The position numbers were made by a program, and so were the translations under genes. Shown piece by piece: positions 11,003 to 22,879 of a stretch of DNA of 64,000 nucleotides. Source of the stretch: Desarmillaria ectypa (Eukaryota > Basidiomycota > Agaricomycetes > Agaricales > Physalacriaceae). Below the pieces are notes generated by a model. That model ran no database searches, was not told the DNA's origin, and saw only the letters and a program-made list of their open reading frames with translations. The DNA lies in contig JAUDYN010000001.1 of assembly GCA_030407005.1 (NCBI GenBank), positions 4,154,001 to 4,218,000 of the forward strand, read 5' to 3'. Each line of letters begins with the position of its first letter. Positions within the stretch are counted from its first letter, which is position 1.

Positions 11003-12016
11003 TTCCACCAATCCTTCCCTCTTCAATTGCTCTAACCCTGACTTTCCTAGATGTCCCATGCATTTGTGCCAAGCATCCCATGTGTTTGTATTTTTGGTGT
11101 CGGCAATGTTTGACTGTTCTCGTACAGTGTCACGTGCTCGAGCATTCATCAAATACAAACGGCGTGTCTTCTTTCCTTCCGCCAGGATTTTCCCATCCTT
11201 TCGGAGAAACTGGACTATGCCATTCTTGAATAAAGCTTCCATACCAGCATCATCAAGCCTGCTGATGGAGATTAGGTTGTTTACAGCATTCGGTGCATAG
11301 AGTGTATCTTTCAGTTTGTGAGTGATGGTTTTCCCATTGACTTTGCAGTCTAACAGGACTGTTCCTTGGCCTAGTGCCCGAATGGACATATTTCCGATGC
11401 CTGCGATGGTCATGGCCTCGAGCGGCTTGAAGTCTATGAAGGTTTCTCGGCGATTGGAGATATGTGAGGTTGTTCTAGAGTCAGATAGCCAGCTGTAAGT
11501 GGAGAAATGTGAGTCAAATTGGGGCTTAGACTCTACATTGTAAGCAGCTTTGACAACATCATCCTTCACGTTTCCTGAATCTTTTGCCTGATTAGACCTT
11601 TCCTTCTTCTTCTTTCCCTGCTTTCTTCCTGGACCTTTCCCTTCTTGGCCGCTGCCCTTGGACCAACACTGTGCTGATGTGTGGCCTTGTTTGTGGCAGT
11701 TCCAACACTCGACATCATTGGAGACCTTCCCCAATGTGGAGTTCCCTCGGCTACTTCCACTGCCTGTCTTTCCATTATTGCACCCATACATGGCGGCTTC
11801 ACTTCCACCAGATTTTTCGATCTGTCGACGGTTCTCTTCCAGAATGATGGCAATGAACTCATGTGATGTGACTGTTGGGTTATTTCCAGTGGATCCTAGG
11901 TATGCTGATGTGAACTGGTCCCAGGATTCTGGTAGTGATGATATGAGCAGCATTAGGAAGTCTTCATCAGTGACGATACTCCCCAGCATGCCAAGCTCTT
12001 CCTGGATTCGGCGCAT
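10901..12016 (-). pseudogene. Copia gag C-terminus, protease and integrase zinc domain
   Basis: Open stretch of 371 codons. It has the gag zinc knuckle CWNCHKQGHTSAQC (CX2CX4HX4C), then the protease region WLSDSRTTSHIS. The catalytic triplet there reads DSR, where copia proteases have DSG. The HHCC integrase domain follows (HKCMGHLGKSGLEQL ... CEACIQAK). It ends at a TGA (10901-10903). Confidence 0.85.
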
Positions 12017-12430
12017 TTATGTGGTGTGCTCAACAATGTCTGTGGACTCATTGGCCACAGTGCGGTAAAGATGGCGTCGGTGTGCGAGTATTCCCAATTT
12101 TCCTCTAGCTTCTTTTACTAATTTGAGCTGTGTCCACATTTCGGCCGATGTTTTTGCCCCCGCGATGTGTATCATCTGCGAGTCGCTCAACGTGAGCTCG
12201 ATTTGGGTCTGCGCTCGTCCATCTCCCTCTTCCCACTTTGTGATTTCGTCCATTTCTTCCTTAGTTGGCGAATTTGGGTCTGTCAGAACCGGTTTATTCA
12301 ATGTTCCATTGGCGTACTTCAACAGGGCTCGTTCTCGCAGGATCGCAGTGACGCGATGCTTCCACGGAACCCAGTTGTGCTCCTGGAGTAGCTCAATGCG
12401 GAATAGTGATGAGGGTGTGGTGTTGGACAT
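12017..12430 (-). pseudogene. Copia gag N-terminus
   Basis: Begins MSNTTPSSLFRIELLQEHN and continues with gag-like YLHWKHR-type residues (NWVPWKHRVTAILRERAL), as in UBN2/gag polyproteins of fungal copia elements. A TAA at 12017-12019 interrupts it just before MRRIQEELGMLG, which continues in the same frame. Start codon at 12430. Confidence 0.82.
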
Positions 12431-12502
12431 GATATATGGGGGTGGATTGTAGTTCAGCGAGGTAATTAATTACGGTGAGTCTTCTGTAGATTAGTTAGGG
12501 CC

Positions 12503-12515
12503 GGGGCCCATAACC
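12503..12515 (-). other. Primer-binding site matching the anticodon arm of initiator tRNA-Met
   Basis: Directly inside the 5' LTR the minus strand reads GGTTATGGGCCCC. Its complement GGGGCCCATAACC, apart from the outermost G, matches the anticodon stem-loop of eukaryotic initiator tRNA-Met. Priming by an internal half-tRNA is known for Drosophila copia. Match judged from memory of the tRNA sequence. Confidence 0.7.
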
Positions 12516-12820
12516 TGTTGTAAAAGAGTGTGTAACGGAGGTTATGAGTGCAGTGGTAAACTACGAGACTTGACCGTGTGAGAGATGTGGGTGAGAGTAA
12601 GAATATGAATCTATTATTATTTGTGGGCTGGTCTGCCCGGTATATATACTACAAGGTGGGTACTTCTAGAATATACTATCATCTACTAGTGTCCATGTCT
12701 GACTCATTGCTGAGTGAGCAGACAGGCGATCGAGTCAAGGAGAAGGTGCGCGAAGGTTCGGGCGCTTCAACGTTGCTCCGATTGCCGGATTGCCATATGC
12801 GGCTGAGCGCATCTTCAACA
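12516..12820 (-). repeat. 5' LTR of the copia element
   Basis: 305 bp, TGTTG...CAACA, one mismatch to the left LTR. Followed by the target duplication CTATT at 12821-12825. Confidence 0.93.
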
Positions 12821-12825
12821 CTATT

Positions 12826-14363
12826 AGAACAGCTGCAGGATCTGTAAGGATCGATGGAGCAAAGGGTTCAAATGTTTACTAGCATTGCCAAGCAGCGTGA
12901 TGCGTAGAACCTTGATCGAAAGACAGATCCGGACCTCGGACCGTATTAGGCACAAAAGATTTTCCTCAATAATGGCCTTGGTATGGCAAGACTAGGAGTG
13001 TCATGAACGTCGACACCTGGCCCTTCGCGAGGTTTCAATCTTCTGCCCTGGTTTCTGTACATGCGTCGTGCCATTAGCGATGCCAACAAGGCGTGTGTTA
13101 TCTACAGTCAACGCTTCAAAAAATTTAACGAGTATGGACAGGTCCTAGGACTCCCTGCTTGCGTCTCGCTCTTCGACGCCTTCAAGTAGCTAATACGGCG
13201 TATTACTGTAGAGAGAAATTCAGACTCGGGAGGATGGATAAAAGTACCAGTGGGTTGCATCGTATAAATGTTTTCTTTTTTTCGCACATTGTCTGCACGG
13301 CGCGCGATGACTCAGGTCTGTCGCAAATCAAATTTCGCGCGATAGACTGATAATGATTCTGTTTAGGCAGGCACCTTGGCGGATCCGAACCTGGTGTCAA
13401 AGATAAGGACTCTGTTTCTTACTTCCATCATGTCGTCGATACCAATGTTGAGGCTGTTGCTGGAACCACGCAAGAGCATAAACGGTAGCCTTTCCAGAAG
13501 TATATGTGATTCTACGTCAAAAATTGTGGCTCATATTTGCGCTCCTAGTGTCTGAAGAACAACATTTCCGTTGATGGTGCATGAAGGAGATAGTTTTCCA
13601 TTTTAACCGGAGACCTCGATGCCCACCGTCTTGGCCGCGGTCTACCCTGAAGGGCGTTAGCCGGGAACGTGTCACGAGTACACATCCACGGGTGCCGCCT
13701 TTACAGGATGTAGTGAAGCAAACTAGGACGACGAGCGATTGCAACTCTATTTGAAAACCGCACGCAACATTCAAGAAAAGCATCTTGTGACGGGCCATTG
13801 TGAGTGGTTCGAATTTCAATCTTATTTGGCTATTGAACGTTAACATCGCAACCGCAGACCCTGAGCTGGGGTATGGCCTACGCCACAGGCTTCAGCTGTC
13901 CAGTATTACAGCTCACGCGATCGATGTTCTCATCTTTCACCCTCCCCATGGCCAACTCTCGTGCGGCAGAAGCTCCAACAGCGCATGGGGCATCGTCCGG
14001 GCCGGGCATGCGATCAGAGCCTGCGGGAGAAAACCGGCTGGACACAAAATCTGTTCTCACTATTATCTTTCATAGCTAAAATCATCTTGGACGCCTTCAC
14101 CATGCGACCCTTAAAGATTCGGAAAACTTTCTTATTGATAGCCAATGAGCCATGTGCAGGATCGAAGTGAAACGACGCCCTAAACTCATTTCCCGTCGGC
14201 ATTTCAAATTTTGCGGTATACAAAAGTTTTGGGATTTTTCCATGCGAGAGTTCGGCGGACGCCCGGTCCAGTTCTTGGTCCAGTACTACACCTCGCACAG
14301 GATATAAATGGAAGACCTGTCCGATAAGCTTTCTCCATCTTCTTTCTCTCCTCACAAATCGTG
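12826..14363. other. Intergenic region with possible coding relic
   Basis: No intact gene. A protein-like stretch at about 13396-13488 on the plus strand reads KDSVSYFHHVVDTNVEAVAG and stops after QEHKR. Another at about 13010-13180 has long open runs. I cannot assign either to a family; they look like exons of a decayed gene. The right end is the promoter of the permease. Confidence 0.35.
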
Positions 14364-16897
14364 ATGGACCCCTCCAAAGAAAAGTCAAACCAGACGAGCG
14401 CCAAAGCTGTCCCAGCTTTCTATGATCCCAGCCAGGAGAGTTTTTGGACTCGACTGGGACTCAGCTTCGAGAGTTTTAAGCGTGCACCAGGTGTTACCGG
14501 GTGAGTTTCTCTTTCTCATATCCTGGTCGTGCGCCAATACGGCTTTTTTTCTTTCTCTAGTGGACAGGTCATTGCTGGAGGGCACAATGTCGGCGAACTC
14601 GAGAATGTTCAAGCTGATATGCCGATGCTGCAACCCAAAATGAAAAAGCGACATTTAAACATGATCGCCGTTGGCGGAAGTATCGGTACAGGCCTTTTCG
14701 TCGGTTCTGGCTCAGCTCTACACAATGGTGGTCCCGCTGGCGTTATCATCTCATACATCATCATCGGTGTTATGTTGGTCAATGTCACTCAGGTGCGCCT
14801 CTTCTTTCCTGATAATGACTTCTATCTGATGACATCACGATAGGCTCTCGGTGAAATGGCTATCATGTATCCTGTCTCGGGCGGTTTTTACACTCTTGCT
14901 GATCGGTTCCTTGACCCCTCTTTTGCGTTTGCCATGGGTTGGAACTACTGCTTCCAATGGTTCGCCGCTCTGCCTCTCGAAATCACTGTCGCCGGGACCA
15001 CGGTACAATATTGGACCGACGAAGTCCCCATTGCGGCTTGGATTACGATTTTCTGGGTTGTTATCAGTGCGTCTGAGCTTCTATGTCACTTCTCCTTTGT
15101 ACTGACGATCCGCAGTCATCATTTCTATCTTTGGAACACTCGGTTACGCAGAAGAGGAATTCTGGTCATCATGCTTGAAGCTTTTGGTGGTTCTCATGTT
15201 CATATTCCTTGGAATGTGAGTTCATATTCCTCTTTTCATCAATATTGACTCTTGCTAACCGTAATAATACAGAATTTGCGTTTCAGGCGGTGGTCCGAAG
15301 AGCGGAGAGTTTGGTTCTTATGTGGGCGGCAAGTATTGGCACGACCCAGGAGCATTCGCGAATGGCTTCAAGGGCGTATGTTCTGTTTTCGTGACTGGTG
15401 TGTTGATTTGAAGGTCCGAGCCCTGTTATAAGCTAACAGTCTTCCTTCCTATAGCCGCCTTCTCATTCTGTATGTCTGCGGTACCTTTCTCTATCTAAAA
15501 GTTTTGACCCGTCGGATAGCTGGAACTGAGTTGGTTGGTCTCGCTGCTTCGGAAACTGCCGATCCGAGGGGAACTATGCCTGGTATGTCCTTCAATGCGC
15601 CTATTCGTAGAGAGAAAATTGAGGCGTGTTTTCAGGTGCCGTCAAGGGAACTTTCTGGCGTGTTGTATGTTCTTCGTAGTCCCCTCGTGCCCAACTCACG
15701 ACTTTTTGCAGACCATTATCTACATAACTTCTCTGACAATCATCGGCTTAATGGTTCCTTGGAATGACGATCGACTTCTTGGTGGTAGTGGCGCCTCAGC
15801 TTCGCCTTTTGTTATTGCCTTGGACCGGGCTAAAATTCATGGGCTTAATCGTGAGTTCTGTTCCTATCTCGTTGTCATGTCCATCTTTGACACTGTTAGA
15901 TCTGGTTAATGCTACAATCTGTGTCTCTGTGCTCTCTATTGGTCTATCAAGTGTATATGGTGCATCTCGTACCCTGACAGCCTTGGCTGAAAACGGATAT
16001 GGCCCTCGTATCCTCGCCTACGGTATGGCTTCACTCTATCTTCGAACGTAATGGAGCTCTGATTGTTTGCGCATAGTGGACAAGTCAAGTCGACCTTTGG
16101 TCTCCGTGATAAGTGTCCTTGTCTTTGCTACCATTGCATATGTCAACGTCGTCGCTGCCGGCGACACCGTCTGTGTGTATTAGCTCCATTCTGCCTTCTT
16201 CTCGCTGATCCACGCGCAGTTGCTTGGCTGCAAGCTATTTCGGGTCTCTCGTCGCTCTTTACATGGCTCTCCGTGTGCCTTTGCCAGTATGTGATCCGAT
16301 ATCGTACCCGCGAAGGTATCGTTAATTAACGCACACATATAGCATACGGTTTAGACACGCATGGACACTCCAGGGACACTCCATTGAGGAGCTGCCCTAT
16401 CAAGCGATGGGCGGTGTATACGGATCTTGGCTCGGTGCCGTTTTGATCATCTTAGTTCTAATAGCGCAATTCTATGTCGTGAGTAGTGACCCTGTCAGTG
16501 AACCGTCGTACGCTCACATAGCTCCCACAGGCTCTTTTCCCTGTCGGGGAGGAACTCCATGGCGCCGCCGCCGGCCAGGCCTTCTTCCGTGCGCTCTCTT
16601 GCTTTCACTGTTGGTGTTGCTTTTCTCACTCCCATTTCAGAGGCATATCTGGCGGCTCCGGTCCTACTCCTGTTCTACATCATCGGTTACCTGTGGAAGC
16701 GCCAGCTTCCCAAGCGGGCTAGTGAAATCGATCTTGACGTACGTGTTGTCGTTACTCGAGTAAATGTTTTCTGATTGTAGCATTTACAGTCCGGACGCAA
16801 ATCATGGCTTACGGTAGAAGAGATGAGGGCCTACCGTGCGGAACGCTCTAATGCCCCCACTCACATAAAACTCTGGCGTATGCTATTCTCGAATTAA
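14364..16897 (+). CDS. Amino-acid permease (APC superfamily, yeast-type)
   Basis: Plasma-membrane proton-coupled uptake of amino acids is the usual role. The start MDPSKEKSNQ leads to the family signature at the first helix: KKRHLNMIAVGGSIGTGLFVGSG (positions about 14640-14710). Later exons give GEMAIMYPVSGGFYTLADRF, MGWNYCFQWF, FSFAGTELVGLAASE, YITSLTIIGLMVPWND, YGASRTLTALAENGYGP, AISGLSSLFTWLSVC and the cytosolic tail ending HIKLWRMLFSN with TAA at 16895-16897. About ten or more short introns are needed, and the helices together fit the usual twelve-segment plan. No frame break was needed. Substrate specificity cannot be told. It converges on the zinc-cluster regulator gene. Confidence 0.87.
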
Positions 16898-17137
16898 TGG
16901 TGTACATAAATTGGAAACATTGTATAACTGGCCCTTCGAGAAGCCAAGTCGGGTGGGTGTATCGTCGAGTAGCCGTACTGATCATGAGGCTGAGCGCGTG
17001 TTATTATTGTATATTCGTAGCAATCCCTATATAATATATAAATCGGGTAGTGATCTGATCAAGACGACCAGGCCGAGGGGTCGTAGAGGTTGGAAAGGTA
17101 CGTGTTCCAGTCATCCAGCCTATATATATAATGTCCA

Positions 17138-20098
17138 TCAAGAGCAACAGCAAGATGTCTGTGAACAAACGTACTCCAATGTCTCGGGAATATGACTCCA
17201 TATGTCAACCATCGCATTGTCCATCCACTGGGACGCCAGATCAGACATTGGAGGTATAACCGACTGGTCCACGGAATAGGAGTGGCCATTGGCGTTCTGT
17301 CCATCGAACCAGGTATAACTACCAAGCAGAGCTTCCAGAGGCTGCTGTGGCTGCGAATGCTGGCCTTCTGCGGTCCATGCTGTAGACAAGGGAGAGTCAG
17401 TTGAATTACCGAAGCTTGGGATGAAATTATCAGTAGTAAATAGACCGAAGTCATGGTCGTCAGTGGGGCCTCCATCCCACGTGTCAGCGGATGACGAAAT
17501 GGAATCAGGCACTGATAAATCCTCCATGGAGGCGAGTTCATGTAGGATGCTCCTAATTAATTGCGGTTCATCAGCATGCGTCGTGCCAATGTAAGAATGA
17601 TCCTATACCAAAGAGAGCCGGCAAAAGACCAGCTATCATATGCGTCAGTGTCTGATGATATCTAGGGGGGTGATGTACGTACCTAGCATTGAGGTGCTCG
17701 AGCATCTTCATGTATTTGTGCACATTATCAATATCGTGAGACGCATCGAAGGAGTGGTCAAAGTGTTTCCGGTACCAGATGTTGAAAAGGAGGATAACTC
17801 CCGCGTTGAACGCTATGAACTATCAAGTACTGGTCAGAAAGTGAATAGAATAGAAGAAGAATTGTACTTCTTACCCCGGATATTGGATAAAGATACCCGC
17901 GAATGCGCTGGGCATCAACGATAAATGAGCATGACCGGGCAGCGTTGGTACATATAACAAGTGAATGTACGTGAAGTGGGATCGTGTCGTTGGAGGAAGC
18001 AATGAAAGGTCGGTGTATCAGGATTCTTAGGTGAAAATAAAGAATATGCAGTAAAGCAGACTGGTTGAAGTGGATAGGATTTTCTTGGTTTGGATTCCAT
18101 CTGACTGATAATATAATTGCTCAGGATAACCAATGCTAAAAAATTGGGTGACGCCTTACGATGTTCAGGTATGGAATCAAACCAACTATCAAGCGACGCG
18201 TCTAGCTTCGTGGCAGCCTGCAGATCCCAACCTTGGCGAAGGAAACCGAAAGACAGTTTGGCTTTTTTCATCAAGTACTGTGATTTATTGGGTGATCGAT
18301 GTTTGCAGACAAAAGAGAAAGAAATTCGAATACGCACGAGAGTCCGCAGACAATTTTGTAACAGGTTACTCAGGCGTAAAGAAGTGTTGAAATATGAGAT
18401 ATCAGACGGTTGGCCCGCCGGCTGTTTGAATGCTTCTTCCGGATTGGCACATATCCAGTATTGATCGTCGCATTCCGCTGGAAGTTCAACATCAGTCCTA
18501 ATTCTCCGGATAAGCATCAACGCAGAACGAAGAAAAACACAAGTACTCTTCCTCGTAAAGGGCGCATGATTGGCCCAAATGGGAACTAAGCACTCGGTCG
18601 AGAAACATAAGACACCTAAACAAGTATGTTAAGCAGCCACACATCAGGATAATCCTCGTCTACCTACCAGAATGCACGTTTCCACAACTCGCCTTCCACT
18701 GTGTTAGGGGAATCAGTCGCCCGCCTCTGATGAACACCAACATCTTGAGCCAGCCGAAGGCCGATACCTGCCAATGTCCAGCACATCCTAGGAGCCGACG
18801 AGCCTAGCATGAACTGCGAGAAGAGCTAATAGAATATATCTTTAGCCAGTTTTTATTAATCAAGTAAATTGCTTACACAAAGGAACTGCAGGTCATACAG
18901 TGTCGGCAAGCGGATTGATATTCTAAAAGTGGACACCACCTGATGAACCCACTTCCAGCCACTTGATTGCGCCGAATGCTGCCCTTCGAACAAAACGCGC
19001 GGGTCATCAGAGTACCTCGATGCCACCGCACATACGAATAACACCACATCCGCGAATTTCTGATCTTTCAAGTGCAGCTTCTCCGCAACCAAATTCTCAA
19101 AAGTCGGTCTGTGCAAAAGTGGCAAGAGAATATTGATCCGCTCGAAATACAAATCGACCAAGGATCGCAGCAAGTCGTCCTCCGGAAAGGTATACACCTC
19201 ATCGCATATCTCGTTCCGAAGGCTACTATGATATGGTGGTTTCCAATCCCAAAACTCTGGTCTTTTCCAGCGCAGGAAAGGCGGAGGCTCACGTGTATTG
19301 CCCGAGTATTCGTGTTTGAAATTCACCGCTGTCTCGACTAACTGTGCACTGCTGGACTTTCCAAAAAATCGATATCCCGGAGTAAGGTCCTTGTACCGTT
19401 CAGTCATTTGCTCCAGGCAGACGCGATCCGGATCTTGCAAATACTTTTTCTCGATCTCGGTTGTGATATCATCGTCAGAATCGGAGACTTTGGCCCACCG
19501 CTTCGGTCTAGTTCCGCGTGTAAAACGTGAGTCGAATTCGCCATCTGGCAACATCTGCGTCGTGATCATAGTGGGGTCAAGCTAATATCCAGTGCCCAGA
19601 ACAAAGAAGTGTCTACTTACCTTAAGTAAAAGCTTTTCCATTTCCTGGACCTTTCTTTCCAAGTCCTCGACATATCTGCTTGCCAGGATTTAGCACCAAA
19701 TCGGCACTGCAAATACAATTACAAACGTCTCGGAGTATTCGTTCTACTTCGAGTCGCTTCAGTGATCGCAATCTTGATTAGACTGGTGATTCTGACCTGG
19801 GTTCCATCGATGTACACGCAATCCAACTTGAATGTGATACAGTTTGAGCACCGTTTCCCAGGCATGACCATCCCGTCACCTGGCCTCCACAAACCCGAAT
19901 CAGTGTGTGATGCAAACAGTAGTATGAGCCGGCGAAATACCATACATTTTACTGAGTATCAGGTAAATTTAGAGTTCAAGGAGCGACAGTCAGTCACGAC
20001 GTACCTTTCCTATGGCGACAGTTATCACAAGCCTTCTGCTTTCTCCTCCTCTTCTTTAGATCTTGTTTGCACTGTAAATTTTCTTCATTTGACGACAT
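17138..20098 (-). CDS. Zn2Cys6 transcription factor with fungal_trans domain
   Basis: Nuclear DNA-binding regulator. Exon 1 (20098-20005) starts MSSNEENLQ and carries KACDNCRHRK. A 6-nt micro-exon (19951-19946) adds Val-Lys and one base of Cys. Exon 3 (19879-19797) gives DGMVMPGKRCSNC and ITFKLDC. Together they form the six-cysteine zinc cluster. A leucine-type coiled coil follows (RYVEDLERKVQEMEKLLLK, about 19670-19620). The middle domain has FPEDDLLRSLVDLYFERINILLPLLHRPTF and continues through ELPAECDDQYW and WNPNQENPIHFNQSALLHI. The acidic, Gln/Ser-rich C-terminus ends SQTSCCCS at 17138. About nine introns are implied; the link between exon 3 and the coiled coil is unresolved. Target genes are unknown; the neighbouring permease is a candidate by position only. 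Confidence 0.83.
19946..19951 (-). other. Six-nucleotide micro-exon encoding part of the zinc cluster
   Basis: Minus strand TAAAAT between an AG acceptor (53-nt intron upstream) and a GTATGG donor (66-nt intron downstream). With the last G of exon 1 and the GT of exon 3 it spells Val-Lys-Cys, giving RKVKCDG, the normal third-cysteine motif. Skipping it keeps frame but loses the cysteine. Confidence 0.7.
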
Positions 20099-20581
20099 GG
20101 ATAAAAGAACTAGAGTATTCTGCAACTGAACAGGTCAAAACATCAAGTACGAGTCATCGCCGTTTGAATGACATGTGTGCGAGGGTCGCTCTTCAACTGC
20201 AAGCAGTGACGTATAACCTGTTTGTCATGTCGCATTCGCATTCGCCCACGTTGATATTTTAACCGTGAATCTCGGAACCTAATCTCTACAGCAGTGGCTG
20301 TCCAGTGTCAAGTAGAAGGAATAACTTTCTCAGAGAAACGTCAAACAGTTGGTCCGAGTCGGCCCGTTACACAAATTCAGAGAAATTTTCGTGGCATCAT
20401 TGCTCATCGGACCATTTCTGTTTAGTTTGTGATTGAGCCGATGCCGGTGATGATAGATAATGACCGTCGAAAGCCCCAAGCGCTCTGAGTCTTGTAGTTT
20501 TTGGTGCAAAGCCGGTTGGAAATATATCTGCAGATAAGCATACAGTAGAAATGTTGATACATAGATACCTAAGATGAAGTT
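20099..20581. other. Intergenic, promoter side of the regulator and 3' side of DUF262 gene
   Basis: No further gene seen. A long plus-strand frame through 19762-20262 is the antisense of the regulator exons. Confidence 0.5.
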
Positions 20582-22249
20582 TTACGTCACCATAGGCGAC
20601 GGCAGTCTCTGCAGATTCGGCATCGCACCCTCCTTTATCAGCCTGATCTTTTCCCTCGACTCCTGATAGTCTTCCATCTGTTGCTGTGCCCTCGACTTCT
20701 TTGTGCTTTCAGCAACATTCTTTATCGATCTTCTCTTCTTCGACGTCTCCTCCCCACTGTCATCCTCCGACTCTCTTTCCCTCTTCCTGTTCGGATCCAC
20801 ACGCTTCACGAATGCCATCATGTGCTTCCCGACCTGTGAATTCAACCGCATTGATCTCTGAAAAGTTGCTCTGGCATCGCTCCTCATTTGCGCCACCAGA
20901 TCAGAGAGATCGCGTCCGTCTGACACAGCGCTGGCCAGGACCCCGATGAATACTACCTCAACCGGTGACACCTTCTTCTTCCCCTTGTCCGGTACGCTCA
21001 CTTCCGCCATCCGTACAAGAGTCTCTTCCATCTTGATACGAAACGCATCTGACACCTCTCCCTCCGATTTCAACCACTTGGTAAGCTGAGACGGCTCGAT
21101 GAGAATGTTGTTCATCTTGGGGTAGTTCATCAGCGCATGAGCCAACGTGACGAAGCAGCGGAAATCGGTAGCCCGCGATCGGTCGAAGGGTATATTATCA
21201 AGTGGATGAGTGGCCAGCAGTTCCCGAATGATCTGAACACGCGAACTGCTGATAGCTTGAAGTTTCTCTACATGGGAAAAGGGTGAGTTTCCTGAAGAAT
21301 GAACGTCGAAGAACGCACCTGCAGCAGTCAGCGCCACGCCTAGCTGAACGCGCTGGAAGATGTCACGCTCGCCATCGTCCGTTAGATCTGAATACTCCAC
21401 GCAGACAATTTGTTTGTTCGCAAAGAGGCGTCGGAGCGCTTCGGGAAGAATATTCTTTTGCTTGCTGGGAACTCCTAGGTGATCTCTGTACCAATACTTT
21501 CGGCCTGTGTCGCTAGGTAATGTCAGTAGCCACAAAGGGAGACGTCACGAATTGAACGCACTAGTCACGGTCTACATATTATTGATGGCAAGCCAGTCAG
21601 TGGTAAAAGTGAAGATATGTTGAACGGTTCTTACGTGGTATCTAATTGAATACCCGTAAGTTTAGAATGGAGAGACCAGACAGACATTTACGAGACCCTC
21701 CATGAACCTGCAATGACAATATATGGCTGTGAGTTCAGTGTTGCAGCAGAATTTAGAGCATGTGTACGCACCGATGGATGGAAGTCAACCGCTGCTTTCC
21801 GTCAATACACGTCCTCGTCTCGGTTCCATCTTCAAATAGATTCACCGCTGCCCTACAATGTCAATGTATGAACGAGAAGACAACAAAGAAACTGTACCAA
21901 AGATAATAGGAGGAATGTAAAAGTTTCGTAAAATAGAATCTATGAGGCCTGTTTGTTTGCTTTCTCTCCACACCTCACCTAGGATAGTTCGTTAACGGCA
22001 GGCAAGTTGAACATCGAGAGGGGGCGTACCACGTTGATATTCAGGGTCGAGATTAATATCATTGCTGATAATTTGTTCGTAGAGAGCCTGTGCAGTGTAG
22101 GTCGTCGCCCGAGGTACTTTGAGCGTGTTGGATAAACGGTACTCTTCGGATTCGTTCTTCACCGGCTTCGGTTTCGACTTGGATGATGACGCGGCAGGGG
22201 TTCCTTCATCTGATTCTGAGTCGTAAGAATGCTCGTCATCAAAAGCCAT
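20582..22249 (-). CDS. DUF262 (GmrSD N-terminal-like) domain protein
   Basis: Family with a ParB/sulfiredoxin-like fold best known from bacterial type IV restriction enzymes. Exon 1 begins MAFDDEHSYDSESDEG, an acidic Ser-rich tail, then LDPEYQRG. After an intron the next exon reads EVWRESKQTGLIDSILRNFYIPPII, and the next ETRTCIDGKQRLTSIH, the invariant DGKQR block of the domain. A long last exon (20582-21535) holds KYWYRDHLGVP, FANKQIVCVEY and DIFQRVQLGVALTAAG. The C-terminus is highly charged with nuclear-localisation-like KRRSIK and KKSR runs. The HNH-type GmrD half is not visible, so cleavage activity is unlikely. Probable nuclear protein; function in fungi not known to me. Confidence 0.78.
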
Positions 22250-22334
22250 TTTCTGTGTCGATGGAGATGATGGTAGGAAGGAAAGTAGTTGCCACTGAAT
22301 TTAGTCACGTGCTGACACCGGCAACTCTTCGCGC

Positions 22335-22601
22335 GTGCTTGTCCTCAACCCAGTGTCCAGCCTACCCATTACATCTGGGTTAGTATATGCGCGTCTCTTT
22401 GAGTGCTTGGCTTATCCACCGAGAAATAAAGCTGTATCTGGCGTATGTCTGTTTTCTTTCATATCGACGGTGTTCCCTTACCTAGAACGGATATACAGTT
22501 TAACCGTGCTCTTCGACATGACAACACATAAGGTATACACACGAAAAAGAGTTACGTTATGCGCAGTCGAATTTGATGCACACGCAGTTCAAATATCTTG
22601 A
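22335..22601 (+). pseudogene. Relic 3' end of a DUF6534 membrane-protein gene
   Basis: The stretch IYSLTVLFDMTTHKVYTR (about 22485-22550) matches YSLTVLFNMTVHKVS at about 25195-25240, the last exon of the neighbouring DUF6534-like gene. Following DNA is also similar. Upstream exons are absent. Confidence 0.55.
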
Positions 22602-22879
22602 GGCTCACCAAGTATACGAATGTTGCCACTGGTCCCGGTCAGGACTGACGGCCCCATTGACTGAGTATCTGACAAATAGAAAATCAGTTCGGATCCCGCT
22701 GCCAGAGTAGGCCTGAGCCAACAGAAGATGAACTCAAAGATCCTTCCAAGAAACAACTGCAAGTGATATGACATAGATGTGAGGACATCAAAATTTGGTC
22801 TTTATTTATGTATCTTCGTATAACTCTGAGTCCGCTTTGTAGTTGGATGTCAAAGTTAATATGGAACGTAGCGTCGCGC

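Larger units (their letters stand above)
6628..12820 (-). mobile_element. Ty1/copia LTR retrotransposon, full-length, inactivated
   Basis: Element transcribed on the minus strand and bounded by two 305-bp LTRs (TGTTG...CAACA) and a CTATT target duplication. In coding order it has gag with a zinc knuckle, protease, integrase, reverse transcriptase and RNase H, the Ty1/copia order. The minus-strand polyprotein is broken by one TAA (12017-12019), seven TGA codons, at least one frameshift between about 10016 and 9852, and an insertion of about 1.36 kb inside reverse transcriptase. The LTRs differ at a single site, so integration is recent although the coding part is dead. It was therefore mobilised in trans or damaged after insertion. 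Confidence 0.93.

Noticed and set aside
19797..20098. Zinc cluster lacking its third cysteine (pseudogene)
   Set aside because: The 125-nt gap is long for this gene, and a 6-nt exon with proper borders restores the cysteine in frame.
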